DNA from: Streptomyces sp. CG1
GTDB lineage: Bacteria; Actinomycetota; Actinomycetes; Streptomycetales; Streptomycetaceae
DNA: 64,000 bases
NCBI RefSeq assembly: GCF_041080625.1
Contig: NZ_CP163518.1
Coordinates: forward strand, 3,100,001 to 3,164,000
Reading direction: 5' to 3'
Position numbers and translations under genes: made by a program. The notes under the pieces were generated by a model. The model ran no database searches and was not told where the DNA came from. It was given only the letters and a program-made list of their open reading frames with translations. How positions within the stretch are numbered: the stretch's first letter is position 1; each line of letters opens with the position of its first letter. This document shows, in pieces, positions 44,695 to 54,699 of the stretch.

Positions 44695-45749
44695 CCTGCA
44701 TAGAAGAGGCCCAGTCCGACAATCACACAGATTCCCTGGATGATCCAGAATCGGACCACTACCAGGACCTCGGACCAGCCCTTGAGTTCGAAGTGATGCT
44801 GGAGTGGTGCCATCCGGAAGACGCGCTTGCCGGTGAGCCGGAAGGAGCCGACCTGGATGACGACCGACATGGTGATGAGGACGAACAGACCGCCCATGAT
44901 GGCCAGCAGCAGCTCCGTACGGGAGAGGATGGCCAGACCGGTCAGGACACCGCCGAGGGCGAGCGAGCCGGTGTCCCCCATGAAGATCTTCGCCGGCGAG
45001 GTGTTCCACCACAGGAAGCCCAGGCAGGCACCCATCAGCGCGGAGGCGATCACCGCGAGGTCGAGCGGGTCGCGCACCTCGTAGCAGGCGGCCGGGTTGG
45101 TCAGGGTCTGCGCGTTGGCGCAGGACTCCTGGAACTGCCAGACGCCGATGAAGGTGTAGGCGCCGAAGACGAGCACGGAGGCGCCGGTGGCCAGGCCGTC
45201 CAGGCCGTCGGTGAGGTTCACGCCGTTCGACATCGCGAGGATCATGAACAGCGCCCAGACGACGAACAGCACCGGGCCGATCGTCCAGCCGAAGTCGGTG
45301 ATGAACGACAGCTTGGTGGAGGCCGGGGTGTTGCCGCGCGCGTCGGCGAACATCAGCGACAGCACGGCGAAGGAGATGCCGACGATCAGCTGGCCGGCCA
45401 TCTTCGCCTTGGCCCGCAGACCCAGCGACCGCCGCTTGACGATCTTGATGTAGTCGTCGAGGAAGCCGACCAGGCCCATGCCGAACATCAGGCCGAGGAC
45501 CAGCACGCCGGAATAGGTGGGCGGGTAGCCGGTGATGAGCTTGCTCAGGAAGTACGCGGCGATCGTCGCCAGGATGAAGGCGATGCCGCCCATGGTCGGC
45601 GTACCGCGCTTGCTGGCGTGCTCGCGCGGGCCGTCGTCACGGATGTACTGGCCGTAACCCTTGCGGGCGAGGAGCTTGATCAGCAGCGGGGTGCCGATCA
45701 GCGTCAGGAAGAGGCCGATGACTCCCGAGAACAGGATCTGCTTCATCAT
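44676..45749 (-). CDS. mraY: Phospho-MurNAc-pentapeptide translocase MraY
   Basis: A 357-residue, ten-helix integral membrane enzyme that transfers phospho-MurNAc-pentapeptide to undecaprenyl phosphate, making lipid I. Conserved cytoplasmic loops are visible: GTPTMGG, FLDDYIKIVKRRSLGLRAK with the catalytic Asp pair, NLTDGLDGLATG, MGDTGSLALGG and the HHFELKGWSE motif near the C-terminus. The start is ATG 45749, followed immediately by a second in-frame ATG. It overlaps the murF stop as ATGA, and its stop overlaps the murD start region. Confidence 0.98.
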   Translation of the reverse strand: MMKQILFSGVIGLFLTLIGTPLLIKLLARKGYGQYIRDDGPREHASKRGTPTMGGIAFILATIAAYFLSKLITGYPPTYSGVLVLGLMFGMGLVGFLDDYIKIVKRRSLGLRAKAKMAGQLIVGISFAVLSLMFADARGNTPASTKLSFITDFGWTIGPVLFVVWALFMILAMSNGVNLTDGLDGLATGASVLVFGAYTFIGVWQFQESCANAQTLTNPAACYEVRDPLDLAVIASALMGACLGFLWWNTSPAKIFMGDTGSLALGGVLTGLAILSRTELLLAIMGGLFVLITMSVVIQVGSFRLTGKRVFRMAPLQHHFELKGWSEVLVVVRFWIIQGICVIVGLGLFYAGWAAEK

Positions 45750-47140
45750 CGGGCGGCGACCTCGCCCTCGACGAGCGCCTGGGCAACGCTCTCCAGACCC
45801 ACCGAACGGGACGCCTTCACGAGGACGACGTCTCCCGGGCGCAACTCGCTGCGCAACAGGTCGATCGCCGCCTGTGCGTCGGACACGTGCACCGACTCCT
45901 CACCCCACGAACCCTCGTTATATGCGCCCAGTTGCAGCCAGGAGGCCTCAATCCCCCCGACCGCGACGAGCTTGCTGACGTTGAGCCGGACGGCGAGCCG
46001 TCCGACGGCGTCGTGCTCGGCGAGCGCCTCGTCCCCCAGCTCGGCCATCTTGCCGAGCACCGCCCACGTGCGGCGCCCTTTGCCCATGGCCGCGAGCGCC
46101 CGAAGGGCGGCTCGCATGGACTCGGGGTTGGCGTTGTAGGCGTCGTTGACGATGGTCACGCCGTCCGGTCGCTCGGTGACCTCCATACGCCAGCGGGAGA
46201 GGGTGCCCGCCTCGGAGAGCGCGGTGGCGATCTCTTCCGCGGACATGCCCAGCTCATGGGCGACGGCGGCCGCGGCGAGCGCGTTCGACACGTGGTGCTC
46301 ACCGTACAGGCGCATGGTCACATCACATGCACCGGAGGGTGTGTGAAGCCTGAAGGACGGCTGTCCACTGTCCGTGAGTCGCACGTTCTCGGCGCGTACG
46401 TCCGCTTCGGCCGACTCTCCGAAAAGGACCACCTTCGCCTTGGTACGCGGGGCCATGGCCCTCACCAGCGGGTCGTCGGCGTTGAGGATGGCGGCGCCGT
46501 CCTCGGGCAGCGCCTCGACGAGTTCCCCCTTCGCCTCAGCGATCTGCTCCCGGCCGCCGAACTCTCCGATGTGGGCGGTGCCGACGTTGAGCACCAGGCC
46601 GATCTTCGGCGGGGTCAGGTCGGCGAGGTAGCGGATGTGCCCGACACCGCGGGCACCCATCTCCAGCACGAGGAACCGCGTCTCCTCGGTGGCGGTCAGC
46701 GCGGTCAGCGGCAGCCCGATCTCATTGTTGAGCGAGCCGGGCGTGAAGACGGTCGGCGCCTTGCGCTGGAGCACCTGGGCGATGAGGTCCTTGGTGCTGG
46801 TCTTGCCGGCCGAGCCGGTCAGGGCGACGAGAGTCGCGCCGAGCCGGCGTACGACGTGCCGGGCGAGAGCGCCGAGAGCGGTCTGCACGTCCTCGACCAC
46901 GATCGCGGGCACGCCGACCGGGCGGGACGCCAGTACGGCGACCGCACCCGCCTCGACGACCTGTGGCGCGAAGTCGTGGCCGTCCACGCGCTCGCCGACG
47001 AAGGCGGCGAACAGGCTGCCGGGCACCACCTCGCGGGAGTCCCGGACGACCGGCCCGGTGACCTGGACGGACGGATCCGGTATGTCGTGCGTCTGCCCGC
47101 CGACGACTGCTGCGATCTCGGCGAGGGAGAGGGCGATCAC
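45746..47140 (-). CDS. murF: UDP-MurNAc-tripeptide--D-Ala-D-Ala ligase MurF
   Basis: A 464-residue Mur ligase that adds D-Ala-D-Ala to complete the pentapeptide. ATPase motif LTGSAGKTSTKDL (about residues 101-113), ENVR/NNEIGLPLTAL and EMGARGVGHIRYL regions, HVSNALAAAAVAHELG, and NDAYNANPESMRAALRAL (about 330-347) identify it. GTG at 47140 has AGGGGA about 7 nt upstream and overlaps the stop of the 11-codon mini-ORF as GTGA. The much longer in-frame extension lies within murE and is not used. It ends in an ATGA overlap with mraY. Confidence 0.97.
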   Translation of the reverse strand: MIALSLAEIAAVVGGQTHDIPDPSVQVTGPVVRDSREVVPGSLFAAFVGERVDGHDFAPQVVEAGAVAVLASRPVGVPAIVVEDVQTALGALARHVVRRLGATLVALTGSAGKTSTKDLIAQVLQRKAPTVFTPGSLNNEIGLPLTALTATEETRFLVLEMGARGVGHIRYLADLTPPKIGLVLNVGTAHIGEFGGREQIAEAKGELVEALPEDGAAILNADDPLVRAMAPRTKAKVVLFGESAEADVRAENVRLTDSGQPSFRLHTPSGACDVTMRLYGEHHVSNALAAAAVAHELGMSAEEIATALSEAGTLSRWRMEVTERPDGVTIVNDAYNANPESMRAALRALAAMGKGRRTWAVLGKMAELGDEALAEHDAVGRLAVRLNVSKLVAVGGIEASWLQLGAYNEGSWGEESVHVSDAQAAIDLLRSELRPGDVVLVKASRSVGLESVAQALVEGEVAAR

Positions 47141-47172
47141 AAGTTCATCCCCTGGGTCTTCTGGATTTTCAT
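47137..47172 (-). CDS. 11-codon mini-ORF (MKIQKTQGMNL) bridging murE and murF
   Basis: The 28-bp gap between murE and murF is an imperfect copy of the murE 3' end. It creates an ATG (overlapping the murE stop as ATGA), the codons MKIQKTQGMNL and a TGA overlapping the murF GTG as GTGA. The peptide repeats the MurE C-terminus IQKTQG. It may simply keep ribosomes moving from murE to murF (coupled translation), and a functional peptide is unlikely. That it is translated is inference. Confidence 0.4.
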   Translation of the reverse strand: MKIQKTQGMNL

Positions 47173-47188
47173 CCCTGGGTTTTCTGGA
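47144..47188. repeat. Imperfect tandem duplication at the murE/murF junction
   Basis: Two ~22-bp units on the plus strand, TTCATCCCCTGGGTCTTCTGGA (47144-47165, differing at a few bases) and its neighbour at 47168-47188, cover the murE stop and the murF ribosome site. Confidence 0.85.
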
Positions 47189-48824
47189 TGGCTTCGCGGA
47201 GCACCTGGCGGTCGTCGAAGGGACGGACCACGCCGGCGATGTCCTGGCCCTGCTCATGCCCCTTGCCCGCGACCAGCACGGTGTCGCCGGCCTGGGCGCG
47301 GCCCACGGCGGCGGCGATCGCCGCGGCCCGGTCCTCGAAGAGGAGCACCTCGCCACGCTCGTGCGCGGGCACGGAGGCGGCTCCCTGGAGCATGGTCGCG
47401 AGGATCGCGAGCGGGTCCTCGGAGCGGGGGTTGTCGGAGGTCAGTACGGCCGTGTCGGAGAGGCGGGCCGCAGCGGCGCCCATCGGGGCGCGCTTGGTCT
47501 GGTCGCGGTCGCCGCCGCAGCCGAGGACCACGTGCAGCCGGCCCTTGGTGACCTTGCGCAGCGCCTTGAGCACCGATTCGACCGCGTCGGTCTTGTGGGC
47601 GTAGTCGACGACCGCGAGATAGGGCTGCCCGGCGTCCACGCGCTCCAGCCGGCCGGGGACGCCGGGTACGGCGGCGATGCCGTCGGCGGCGGTCTGCGGG
47701 TCGAGACCGGCCACGGCGAGGGCGACGACTGCGGCGAGGGTGTTCGCCACGTTGAAGGGGCCGGCGATCGGCGACCTGGCGTGGATCCGTTCGCCGTTCG
47801 GGCCGACGACGGTGAACGTGGAGTCCATGGGGCCGACCTGGACGTCCTCGGCGCGCCAGTCGGCGTCGGGGTGGCCCTCGGCGGAGAAGCTGACGACCGG
47901 GACCGTGGCCTCCTGGGCGAGCCGGCGGCCGTACTCGTCGTCGGCGTTGATCACACCGAGTCTGCTGCGTTCCGGGGTGAACAGCTGTGCCTTGGCCCGG
48001 AAGTAGTCCTCCATGTCGGAGTGGAACTCCATGTGTTCCGGGCTGAGGTTGGTGAACACGGCGATGTCGAAGACACAGCCGTCGACCCGGCCGAGGACCA
48101 GGGCGTGGCTGGAGACCTCCATGGCGACCGCGTCGACGCCGCGCTCGCGCATGACGGCGAACAGGGCCTGCAGGTCGGTGGCTTCGGGGGTGGTGCGCTC
48201 GGACTTGATGCGCTCGTCGCCGATGCGCATCTCGACCGTGCCGACGAGACCGGTGGACTTCGCGGTCCGCAGCCCGCCCTCGACCAGGTAGGCCGTGGTG
48301 GTCTTGCCGGAGGTGCCGGTGATGCCGATCTGGAGCAGGTCGCGGCCGGGGTGGCCGTAGATCGTGGCCGCGAGTTCACCCATCTGCGCGCGCGGGTCGG
48401 CCACGACGAGGACCGGCAGTCCGGTCGCGGCGGCGCGCTCGGCGCCCGTCGGGTCGGTGAGCACGGCGACCGCGCCGAGGCCGGCGGCCTGGGTGACGAA
48501 GTCGGCGCCGTGCAGGCGGGCGCCCGGCAGGGCAGCGTACAGGTCGCCGGGGCGGACGGCGCGCGAGTCGTGGGTGATCCCCGTGACCTCGGCGGCGGTG
48601 TCCGCAGCGGCGGCACCCAGCTGATCGGCCAGTTCCGCGAGGGGTGTGGCGGAGACCTGAACCGGTCGCGGCGGTCCCGGATATGTCACGGAAGCGCCCT
48701 TCTGGGTGGTTTGGGACTGATCAGCGTGTGGCACGGCGGTGAGCGTACCGGGCGCACCCGCTCCGGAGCGAAGTGAGGGGCGGGGGGCGCCGTGGTTCCC
48801 GGGTTCCGGGGTGATCGTTGTCAC
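47169..48824 (-). CDS. murE: UDP-MurNAc-tripeptide synthetase MurE (DAP-adding)
   Basis: A 551-residue Mur ligase adding diaminopimelate to UDP-MurNAc-L-Ala-D-Glu. ATP loop GITGTSGKTTT (residues 167-177), YAHKTDAV, and the substrate-selecting DNPR motif at 464-467 (SDNPRSEDP) mark DAP rather than lysine. In Streptomyces the acid is LL-DAP. There is an N-terminal extension of about 55 Pro/Ser/Ala-rich residues before the fold. GTG at 48824 has AGGAA about 8 nt upstream. A later GTG (VTYPGPP) would drop most of that extension. It lies 40 bp after ftsI. Confidence 0.97.
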   Translation of the reverse strand: MTTITPEPGNHGAPRPSLRSGAGAPGTLTAVPHADQSQTTQKGASVTYPGPPRPVQVSATPLAELADQLGAAAADTAAEVTGITHDSRAVRPGDLYAALPGARLHGADFVTQAAGLGAVAVLTDPTGAERAAATGLPVLVVADPRAQMGELAATIYGHPGRDLLQIGITGTSGKTTTAYLVEGGLRTAKSTGLVGTVEMRIGDERIKSERTTPEATDLQALFAVMRERGVDAVAMEVSSHALVLGRVDGCVFDIAVFTNLSPEHMEFHSDMEDYFRAKAQLFTPERSRLGVINADDEYGRRLAQEATVPVVSFSAEGHPDADWRAEDVQVGPMDSTFTVVGPNGERIHARSPIAGPFNVANTLAAVVALAVAGLDPQTAADGIAAVPGVPGRLERVDAGQPYLAVVDYAHKTDAVESVLKALRKVTKGRLHVVLGCGGDRDQTKRAPMGAAAARLSDTAVLTSDNPRSEDPLAILATMLQGAASVPAHERGEVLLFEDRAAAIAAAVGRAQAGDTVLVAGKGHEQGQDIAGVVRPFDDRQVLREAIQKTQG

Positions 48825-48864
48825 GATTTCGTTCCTGGTGTTCCGGTGTGCTGATCGGGGCTGA

Positions 48865-50841
48865 TCAGGGCTTGTAGTCGACGGGCAGGTTGGCGGCCGG
48901 CGCCCCGGTCGGCGGGACCTGGAGGGTCTTCAGGGCGAACTCCATCACCTGCTTGTAGATGGGACCGCAGATCTGGCCGCCGTAGTAGCTGCCGGAGGTG
49001 GCGTTCTGGATGGCGCAGTAGACGGTGATCCGGGGGTTGTCGGCGGGGGCGAAGCCGGCGAACGACGAGGTGTAGCCGCGGTACTTGCCGGTGGCCGGAT
49101 CCACGCGGTTGGCCGTGCCGGTCTTGCCGGCGACGTTGTAGCCGGGGATGCGGGCCTTGATGCCGGTGCCCTGCTCGTCGTCCACGACGGACTCCAGCAT
49201 CTGGGCGAGCGCCCTTGCGGTCTTGTCGCTGACCACCCGTGTTGCCTTGGGCTTCAAGGAGGGGATGAAGCGTCCGTCGGCGCCCTTGGTGCCGCGCACC
49301 AGGGTCGGCTCGATGCGGACCCCGCCGTTGGCGATGGTCGAGTACACGGAGGCGGCCTGCACGGCGTTGATGGAGAAACCCTGGCCGAAAGGAATCGTGT
49401 ACTGCTGCGACGTGGACCACTTCTGGAACGGCGCGAGGATGCCGGAGGTCTCGCCGGGGAAGCCGAGCCCGGTGGGGCTGCCGATGCCGAACTTGCGCAG
49501 GTAGGAGTAGAGGACCTTGTTCGCGTCGGACTGTGTCTTGCCGAGCTGGCCGGTGGCCAGGATGGTCCCGATGTTGCTGGACTTGGCGAGCACGCCGTTC
49601 AGCGTGAGGTACCAGGTGTCGTGGTCGACGTCGTCCTGGAAGAGCCGGTCGCCTCGGTGCAGCCGGTTGGGTACGACGACGTGGGTGAGCGGGGTCGCGG
49701 CGTTCTCCTGCAGCACGGCCGCCATGGACATCACCTTGGCGGTGGAGCCGGGCTCGTAGGCGTCCTGCAGGGCCGCGTTGCCCATGGCGTCCGCGTCCGC
49801 CTTGGACAGGTTGTTCGGGTCGAAGCCGGGGGCGTCGGCCATGGCCAGGATCTGGCCGGTGCGGGTGTCCTGGACGACGACGTACCCGCGGTCCGCGTTG
49901 GACTTCTGCACCTGCTCCGTGATGGCCTTCTGCGCGGCCCACTGGATGTCCCGGTCGATGGTCAGCTCGACGTCGGAGCCGGGCACGGCGGGGGTCTCGT
50001 TGGACCCGACCGTGGGCACCTCACGGCCGCCGGACTGGGCGTAGCGGATCTTGCCGTCCTTGCCCGACAGCTGCTTGTTCAGCTCCTGCTCGATGCCGCC
50101 GCCGCCCCGGCCGTCGGCGTTGACCCAGCCCAGCAGCCCGGCGCCGAGGTCGCCGTTGGGGTACACACGCTGGCTGCTGGGGTCGGCGAAGACGCCGGCC
50201 AGCACGTTGGCGGTGTTGTGGTCCGTCTCCGCCTTCGTGGCGAGTGCGTTCCTCAGGTCCTTGATCTGCTTCCAGACCTGCGGGGTCTGCCGGGTGGCGA
50301 GCCGGGTGTACCGGGAGTTCTTGTTCTTGGGCCGCAGCTTGTTCACGAGCGTGGCCTGGTCCTGCCCGAGGATCGGGGAGAGCAGTGCGGCGGCCTGCTC
50401 GGGCCCGTCGTCGATCTTCAGCTGTTTCCTGCTGAACATCGTGGGGTCGGCCGTGATGTCGTACGCGTCCTCGCTGACGGCGAGGGCCACGCCGTTGCGG
50501 TCGGTGATCCCGCCGCGCTCGGCGGCCAGCGTGTGCGCGACATACCGGTTCTGCTCGGCCCGTGCGGCGTACGCGCTGGCGTCGACGGCCTGCACCTGGA
50601 GCAGCCGTACGACGAAGGCGAGCAGCACCAGGGTCAGCATGAGGCTGACCATGCGCAGCCGGGGCCGCGGACTGCCGAGCCGGAGGGCGGCCTGGGCCGA
50701 GAACCGCGCGTCGCTGGGCCGCCGCACCGGACGCGCCCCGGGCCCGGGCTGCCGTCGCCCGGCGCCACTCCCGGGCCGCGGCGGTTTGGCAGGCCCGGGT
50801 ACACGACGACGCGGCGCTTCCCTGTCGGACACTTCCGTCAC
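48865..50841 (-). CDS. ftsI: Septal transpeptidase FtsI (class B penicillin-binding protein)
   Basis: A 658-residue class B PBP that crosslinks septal peptidoglycan in partnership with FtsW. A long basic/Pro-rich cytoplasmic N-terminus (1-60) precedes one membrane helix (VSLMLTLVLLAFVVRLL, about 65-81) and a PBP dimerisation domain. The transpeptidase domain has SxxK Ser366-Thr-Ala-Lys369, SxN Ser421-Ser-Asn423 and Lys573-Thr-Gly575. GTG at 50841 overlaps the ftsL stop as GTGA. It is the beta-lactam target of the dcw cluster. Confidence 0.98.
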   Translation of the reverse strand: MTEVSDREAPRRRVPGPAKPPRPGSGAGRRQPGPGARPVRRPSDARFSAQAALRLGSPRPRLRMVSLMLTLVLLAFVVRLLQVQAVDASAYAARAEQNRYVAHTLAAERGGITDRNGVALAVSEDAYDITADPTMFSRKQLKIDDGPEQAAALLSPILGQDQATLVNKLRPKNKNSRYTRLATRQTPQVWKQIKDLRNALATKAETDHNTANVLAGVFADPSSQRVYPNGDLGAGLLGWVNADGRGGGGIEQELNKQLSGKDGKIRYAQSGGREVPTVGSNETPAVPGSDVELTIDRDIQWAAQKAITEQVQKSNADRGYVVVQDTRTGQILAMADAPGFDPNNLSKADADAMGNAALQDAYEPGSTAKVMSMAAVLQENAATPLTHVVVPNRLHRGDRLFQDDVDHDTWYLTLNGVLAKSSNIGTILATGQLGKTQSDANKVLYSYLRKFGIGSPTGLGFPGETSGILAPFQKWSTSQQYTIPFGQGFSINAVQAASVYSTIANGGVRIEPTLVRGTKGADGRFIPSLKPKATRVVSDKTARALAQMLESVVDDEQGTGIKARIPGYNVAGKTGTANRVDPATGKYRGYTSSFAGFAPADNPRITVYCAIQNATSGSYYGGQICGPIYKQVMEFALKTLQVPPTGAPAANLPVDYKP

Positions 50842-51437
50842 CTGCCGGGGGTCGGGGTGGGGGTGGGCTGGGGAATCGAGGGCGGCGGGGGGACGGCCGC
50901 CGCCGGGGCCGGGAGCGCGGGGGTCGGCTGGGGGCCGGCAGGGGCGGGCTGCCCCTGCGCCGGGACGGTCCCCTGGGCTGGGGCGGTGGAGGGAAGGGGG
51001 GACCCTGTCGCGGAGAGGGCGGGGGACGGGGTCAGGGTCTCGGGGGCGACCGGGGCGGTGAAGGCGGCGGACCGGGGGGCGGCGCTCGGGACGCCCATGA
51101 CCTTGCCGCCGGGGCCGAGGAAGGCGGGGTCGCCGCCCGGGACCATGCCGAGTTCGTGGGCCCGGCGCTGGAGGGCGTCGGGGGACGAGTAGGCGTCGAT
51201 GTCCCGCTGGAGGGCCTGTTCCTCGTCGGTGAGGCTCCTCGTCCGCTTCTGCAGATCGGCCAGTTTGAACGAGCCCTCGCTGAGCGCGGAGTTCAGCACC
51301 AGCAGCCCGATGAGGCCGCCGCCGAGCACCAGGACGACGAGGAGGACGAACGGGGTGCGGGCGGCCTGGGCCCGGCCGGCCGGGAAGAGCCGGGCGAGCC
51401 GCGCGGCCCGCCCTCTCAGTTGGGGTTTCCTACCCAC
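50838..51437 (-). CDS. ftsL: FtsL-like divisome protein with Pro-rich C-terminus
   Basis: A 199-residue bitopic protein in the FtsL position between rsmH and ftsI. A short basic N-terminus precedes a membrane helix (FVLLVVLVLGGGLIGLLVLN, about 30-49). A leucine-zipper-like coiled coil follows (FKLADLQKRTRSLTDEEQALQ, about 57-77) and leads into the AHELGMVPGGDPAFL motif seen in septum-formation proteins. The last 85 residues are Pro/Ala/Thr/Ser-rich and low complexity, outside the membrane. Assigned from position and architecture because FtsL sequences are poorly conserved. GTGA overlap with ftsI. Confidence 0.85.
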   Translation of the reverse strand: MGRKPQLRGRAARLARLFPAGRAQAARTPFVLLVVLVLGGGLIGLLVLNSALSEGSFKLADLQKRTRSLTDEEQALQRDIDAYSSPDALQRRAHELGMVPGGDPAFLGPGGKVMGVPSAAPRSAAFTAPVAPETLTPSPALSATGSPLPSTAPAQGTVPAQGQPAPAGPQPTPALPAPAAAVPPPPSIPQPTPTPTPGR

Positions 51438-51479
51438 GGCTCCCCCAGTGAGTCCGGGAATCCAACCGACGCGTCTCGC

Positions 51480-52436
51480 TCACTCGGCGTCCTCCCTGAT
51501 GCGCTCGGCGCCGCGCAGCCTGGCCGGCGCGGCCCGGCGGTTCTCGGCGACCTCTTCCTCGGTGGGAAGTTCGGCACCCCGCGTGAGCAGCTTGAGCCGC
51601 GGCTGGTACCGCTCCGGCACGACCGGCAGCCCGGGTGGCGCGGTCGACGCGGCACCGGCCGCGAACACGTGCTTGACCAACCGGTCTTCGAGCGAGTGGT
51701 ACGACAGCACGGCGATGCGCCCGCCGACGTCGAGGGCCTGCACCGCCGCCGGGATCGCCCGCTCCAGGACCGACAGCTCGCCGTTGACCTCGATGCGCAG
51801 CGCCTGGAAGGTGCGCTTGGCGGGGTTGCCGCCGGTGCGCTTGGCGGCCTGCGGCAGGGCGTCCCGGATCAGCTCGACGAGCCGCGCGCTGGTGCTGAAC
51901 GGCTCCTTCTCGCGCTCGCGCACGATCGCGGACACGATCCGCTTGGCCTGCTTCTCCTCGCCGTACGCGCGCAGGATGCGCACGAGTTCGCCCGCCGGGT
52001 AGGTGTTGAGCACCTCGGCGGCGCTGATGCCGGCCGTCTGGTCCATGCGCATGTCCAGCGGCGCGTCCTGGGCATAGGCGAAGCCGCGGTCGGCCTCGTC
52101 CAGCTGCATGGAGGAGACCCCCAGGTCGAACAGGACGCCTCGCACGCGTGCGATACGGAGCCGGCGCAGCACGTCGGGCAGTTCGTCGTAGACGGCGTGC
52201 ACGAGGGTGGCACGCTCACCGAAGGGTGCCAGCCGCTCGCCGGACAGCCGCAGCGCCTCCTTGTCCCGGTCGAGGCCGATCAGCCGCGCCTCGGGGAACC
52301 GGGTCAGCAGCGCCTCGCTGTGTCCGCCGAGGCCGAGGGTGCAGTCGACGACCACCGCTCCCGGCCGCTCCAGGGCGGGCGCCAGCAGATCCAGGCACCG
52401 CTGGAGCATCACCGGGACGTGTCGACTCTGGCTCAA
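51480..52436 (-). CDS. rsmH: 16S rRNA m4C1402 methyltransferase RsmH (MraW)
   Basis: A 318-residue SAM-dependent methyltransferase for N4 of C1402 in 16S rRNA. Motifs: [13 protein letters not shown] at the start, SAM loop [16 protein letters not shown] (residues about 29-44), [30 protein letters not shown] (about 99-119), [10 protein letters not shown] and [15 protein letters not shown] near 245. The start is a TTG at 52436, which gives the family N-terminus [10 protein letters not shown] and follows GAGAGG. First gene of the dcw cluster, about 210 nt downstream of a good promoter. No mraZ precedes it. Confidence 0.96.
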   Translation of the reverse strand: MSQSRHVPVMLQRCLDLLAPALERPGAVVVDCTLGLGGHSEALLTRFPEARLIGLDRDKEALRLSGERLAPFGERATLVHAVYDELPDVLRRLRIARVRGVLFDLGVSSMQLDEADRGFAYAQDAPLDMRMDQTAGISAAEVLNTYPAGELVRILRAYGEEKQAKRIVSAIVREREKEPFSTSARLVELIRDALPQAAKRTGGNPAKRTFQALRIEVNGELSVLERAIPAAVQALDVGGRIAVLSYHSLEDRLVKHVFAAGAASTAPPGLPVVPERYQPRLKLLTRGAELPTEEEVAENRRAAPARLRGAERIREDAE

Positions 52437-52849
52437 GGGGGCCTCTCATCTTCCGGCGAGGCCGTACGCACCGCCGGGTCCCCGCCAGCTCGTGTAGGGG
52501 AGGCCTGCCGGCGCCGGAAGCGTCAGCCGGACCGGGAGCGGGAGGAGGCCGAGCCGTACGTACGCGCCGCGCACGTGGGGAGACGGTCCGGGGTGAGCCG
52601 GGGTCTCCGGGGGTTTCACCAGCAGGAAGAGCCACGCCTCCCGCTTCGCGTCACTTTAGTCCACCCTGTCTCGCGGTCAATCAACCGGCCTGCGCGTCGC
52701 CTACCGCATCGCGACGGGGGCCGCAATTCGAACTGATTCACCCGCCCGGAGGAGGTTTGCCCTCCCTGTGGGTTAGCTCACAACAAGCCACGATGACGTT
52801 CTTTGTCCCCTCTCACAGCGGGCCAGGACCAACCGTGACCAGTAACGTC
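52437..52849. other. Divergent intergenic region between rsmH and the carbonic anhydrase gene
   Basis: About 410 bp. It holds the minus-strand dcw promoter (52653-52680), a leader of about 210 nt to rsmH with no open frame resembling mraZ, and near 52843-52848 a TAACGT hexamer that could be the -10 of the plus-strand gene. No other element recognised. Confidence 0.6.
52653..52680 (-). promoter_or_regulatory. Candidate dcw cluster promoter (TTGACC - 16 - TAAAGT)
   Basis: On the minus strand TTGACC (52675-52680) and TAAAGT (52653-52658) are separated by 16 bp, a good match to the vegetative sigma consensus, with transcription expected to start near 52646 toward rsmH. Confidence 0.65.
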
Positions 52850-53404
52850 ATGAGTATGACGACTTCCGCAGCAGTTCCCACTGGATCCGAAGGCGCCATA
52901 ACGAACGGCGGCACCGTGACGGACCGCCTGGTTGAGGCCAACCAGCGGTACGCCGCAGCGTTCGCCGACCCGGGAATGGACGCCCGTCCCGTCCTCCAGG
53001 TCGCCGTGGTGGCCTGTATGGACGCCCGCCTCGACCTGCACGCCGCGCTCGGCCTGGAGCTCGGCGACTGTCACACCATCCGCAACGCGGGCGGCGTCGT
53101 CACCGACGACGTCATCCGGTCCCTGACCATCAGCCAGCGGGCGCTCGGCACTCGCAGCGTCGTCCTCATCCACCACACCGGCTGCGGTCTGGAGTCCCTC
53201 ACCGAGGAGTTCCGGCACGAGCTGGAGATGGAGGTCGGCCAGCGCCCGGCCTGGGCGGTGGAGTCCTTCCGGGACGTCGACCAGGACGTGCGGCAGTCCA
53301 TGCAGCGCGTGCGCACCTCGCCCTTCCTGCTGCACACCGACGACGTGCGCGGTTTCGTGTTCGACGTGCGCGCCGGTCTGCTGCGCGAGGTCGACCCGGC
53401 CTGA
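52850..53404 (+). CDS. Beta-class carbonic anhydrase
   Basis: A protein of about 184 residues of the beta-carbonic anhydrase family, interconverting CO2 and bicarbonate. Zinc ligands are Cys56 in VACMDARLD (with the Asp58-Arg60 dyad) and His109 and Cys112 in IHHTGCG. RNAGGVVTDDVIRSL is the conserved core helix start. The compact length matches the short actinobacterial type. The start is uncertain. ATG 52850 is used and ATG 52856 is next. A TAACGT hexamer just upstream would make the latter leaderless. Divergent from the dcw cluster. Confidence 0.92.
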   Translation: MSMTTSAAVPTGSEGAITNGGTVTDRLVEANQRYAAAFADPGMDARPVLQVAVVACMDARLDLHAALGLELGDCHTIRNAGGVVTDDVIRSLTISQRALGTRSVVLIHHTGCGLESLTEEFRHELEMEVGQRPAWAVESFRDVDQDVRQSMQRVRTSPFLLHTDDVRGFVFDVRAGLLREVDPA

Positions 53405-53658
53405 CCGGACAGACCGGCCGGCCGCCCTGAAAGCGCGCCGCCTCCCACGCCGTCGTCTTATCGAAAATGCGGTCGAAAAGACGTAAGGCCGACATCGTGC
53501 GGGCAGTTGTCCACAGGCGAGTGACACGAATCGGTAACGGCGGCAAGAATGCGGGGTGTGGCGTCACGCGGAACCTTTCCCGCGTGGTGCCCGTGTTTCG
53601 GGGTGGGCCGGTTTCGCAAGCAGCGTCGGCCCGGAAAGAACGGGCCGAGGAGGGCCGG

Positions 53659-54698
<1,040 letters not shown>

Positions 54699-54699
<1 letters not shown>

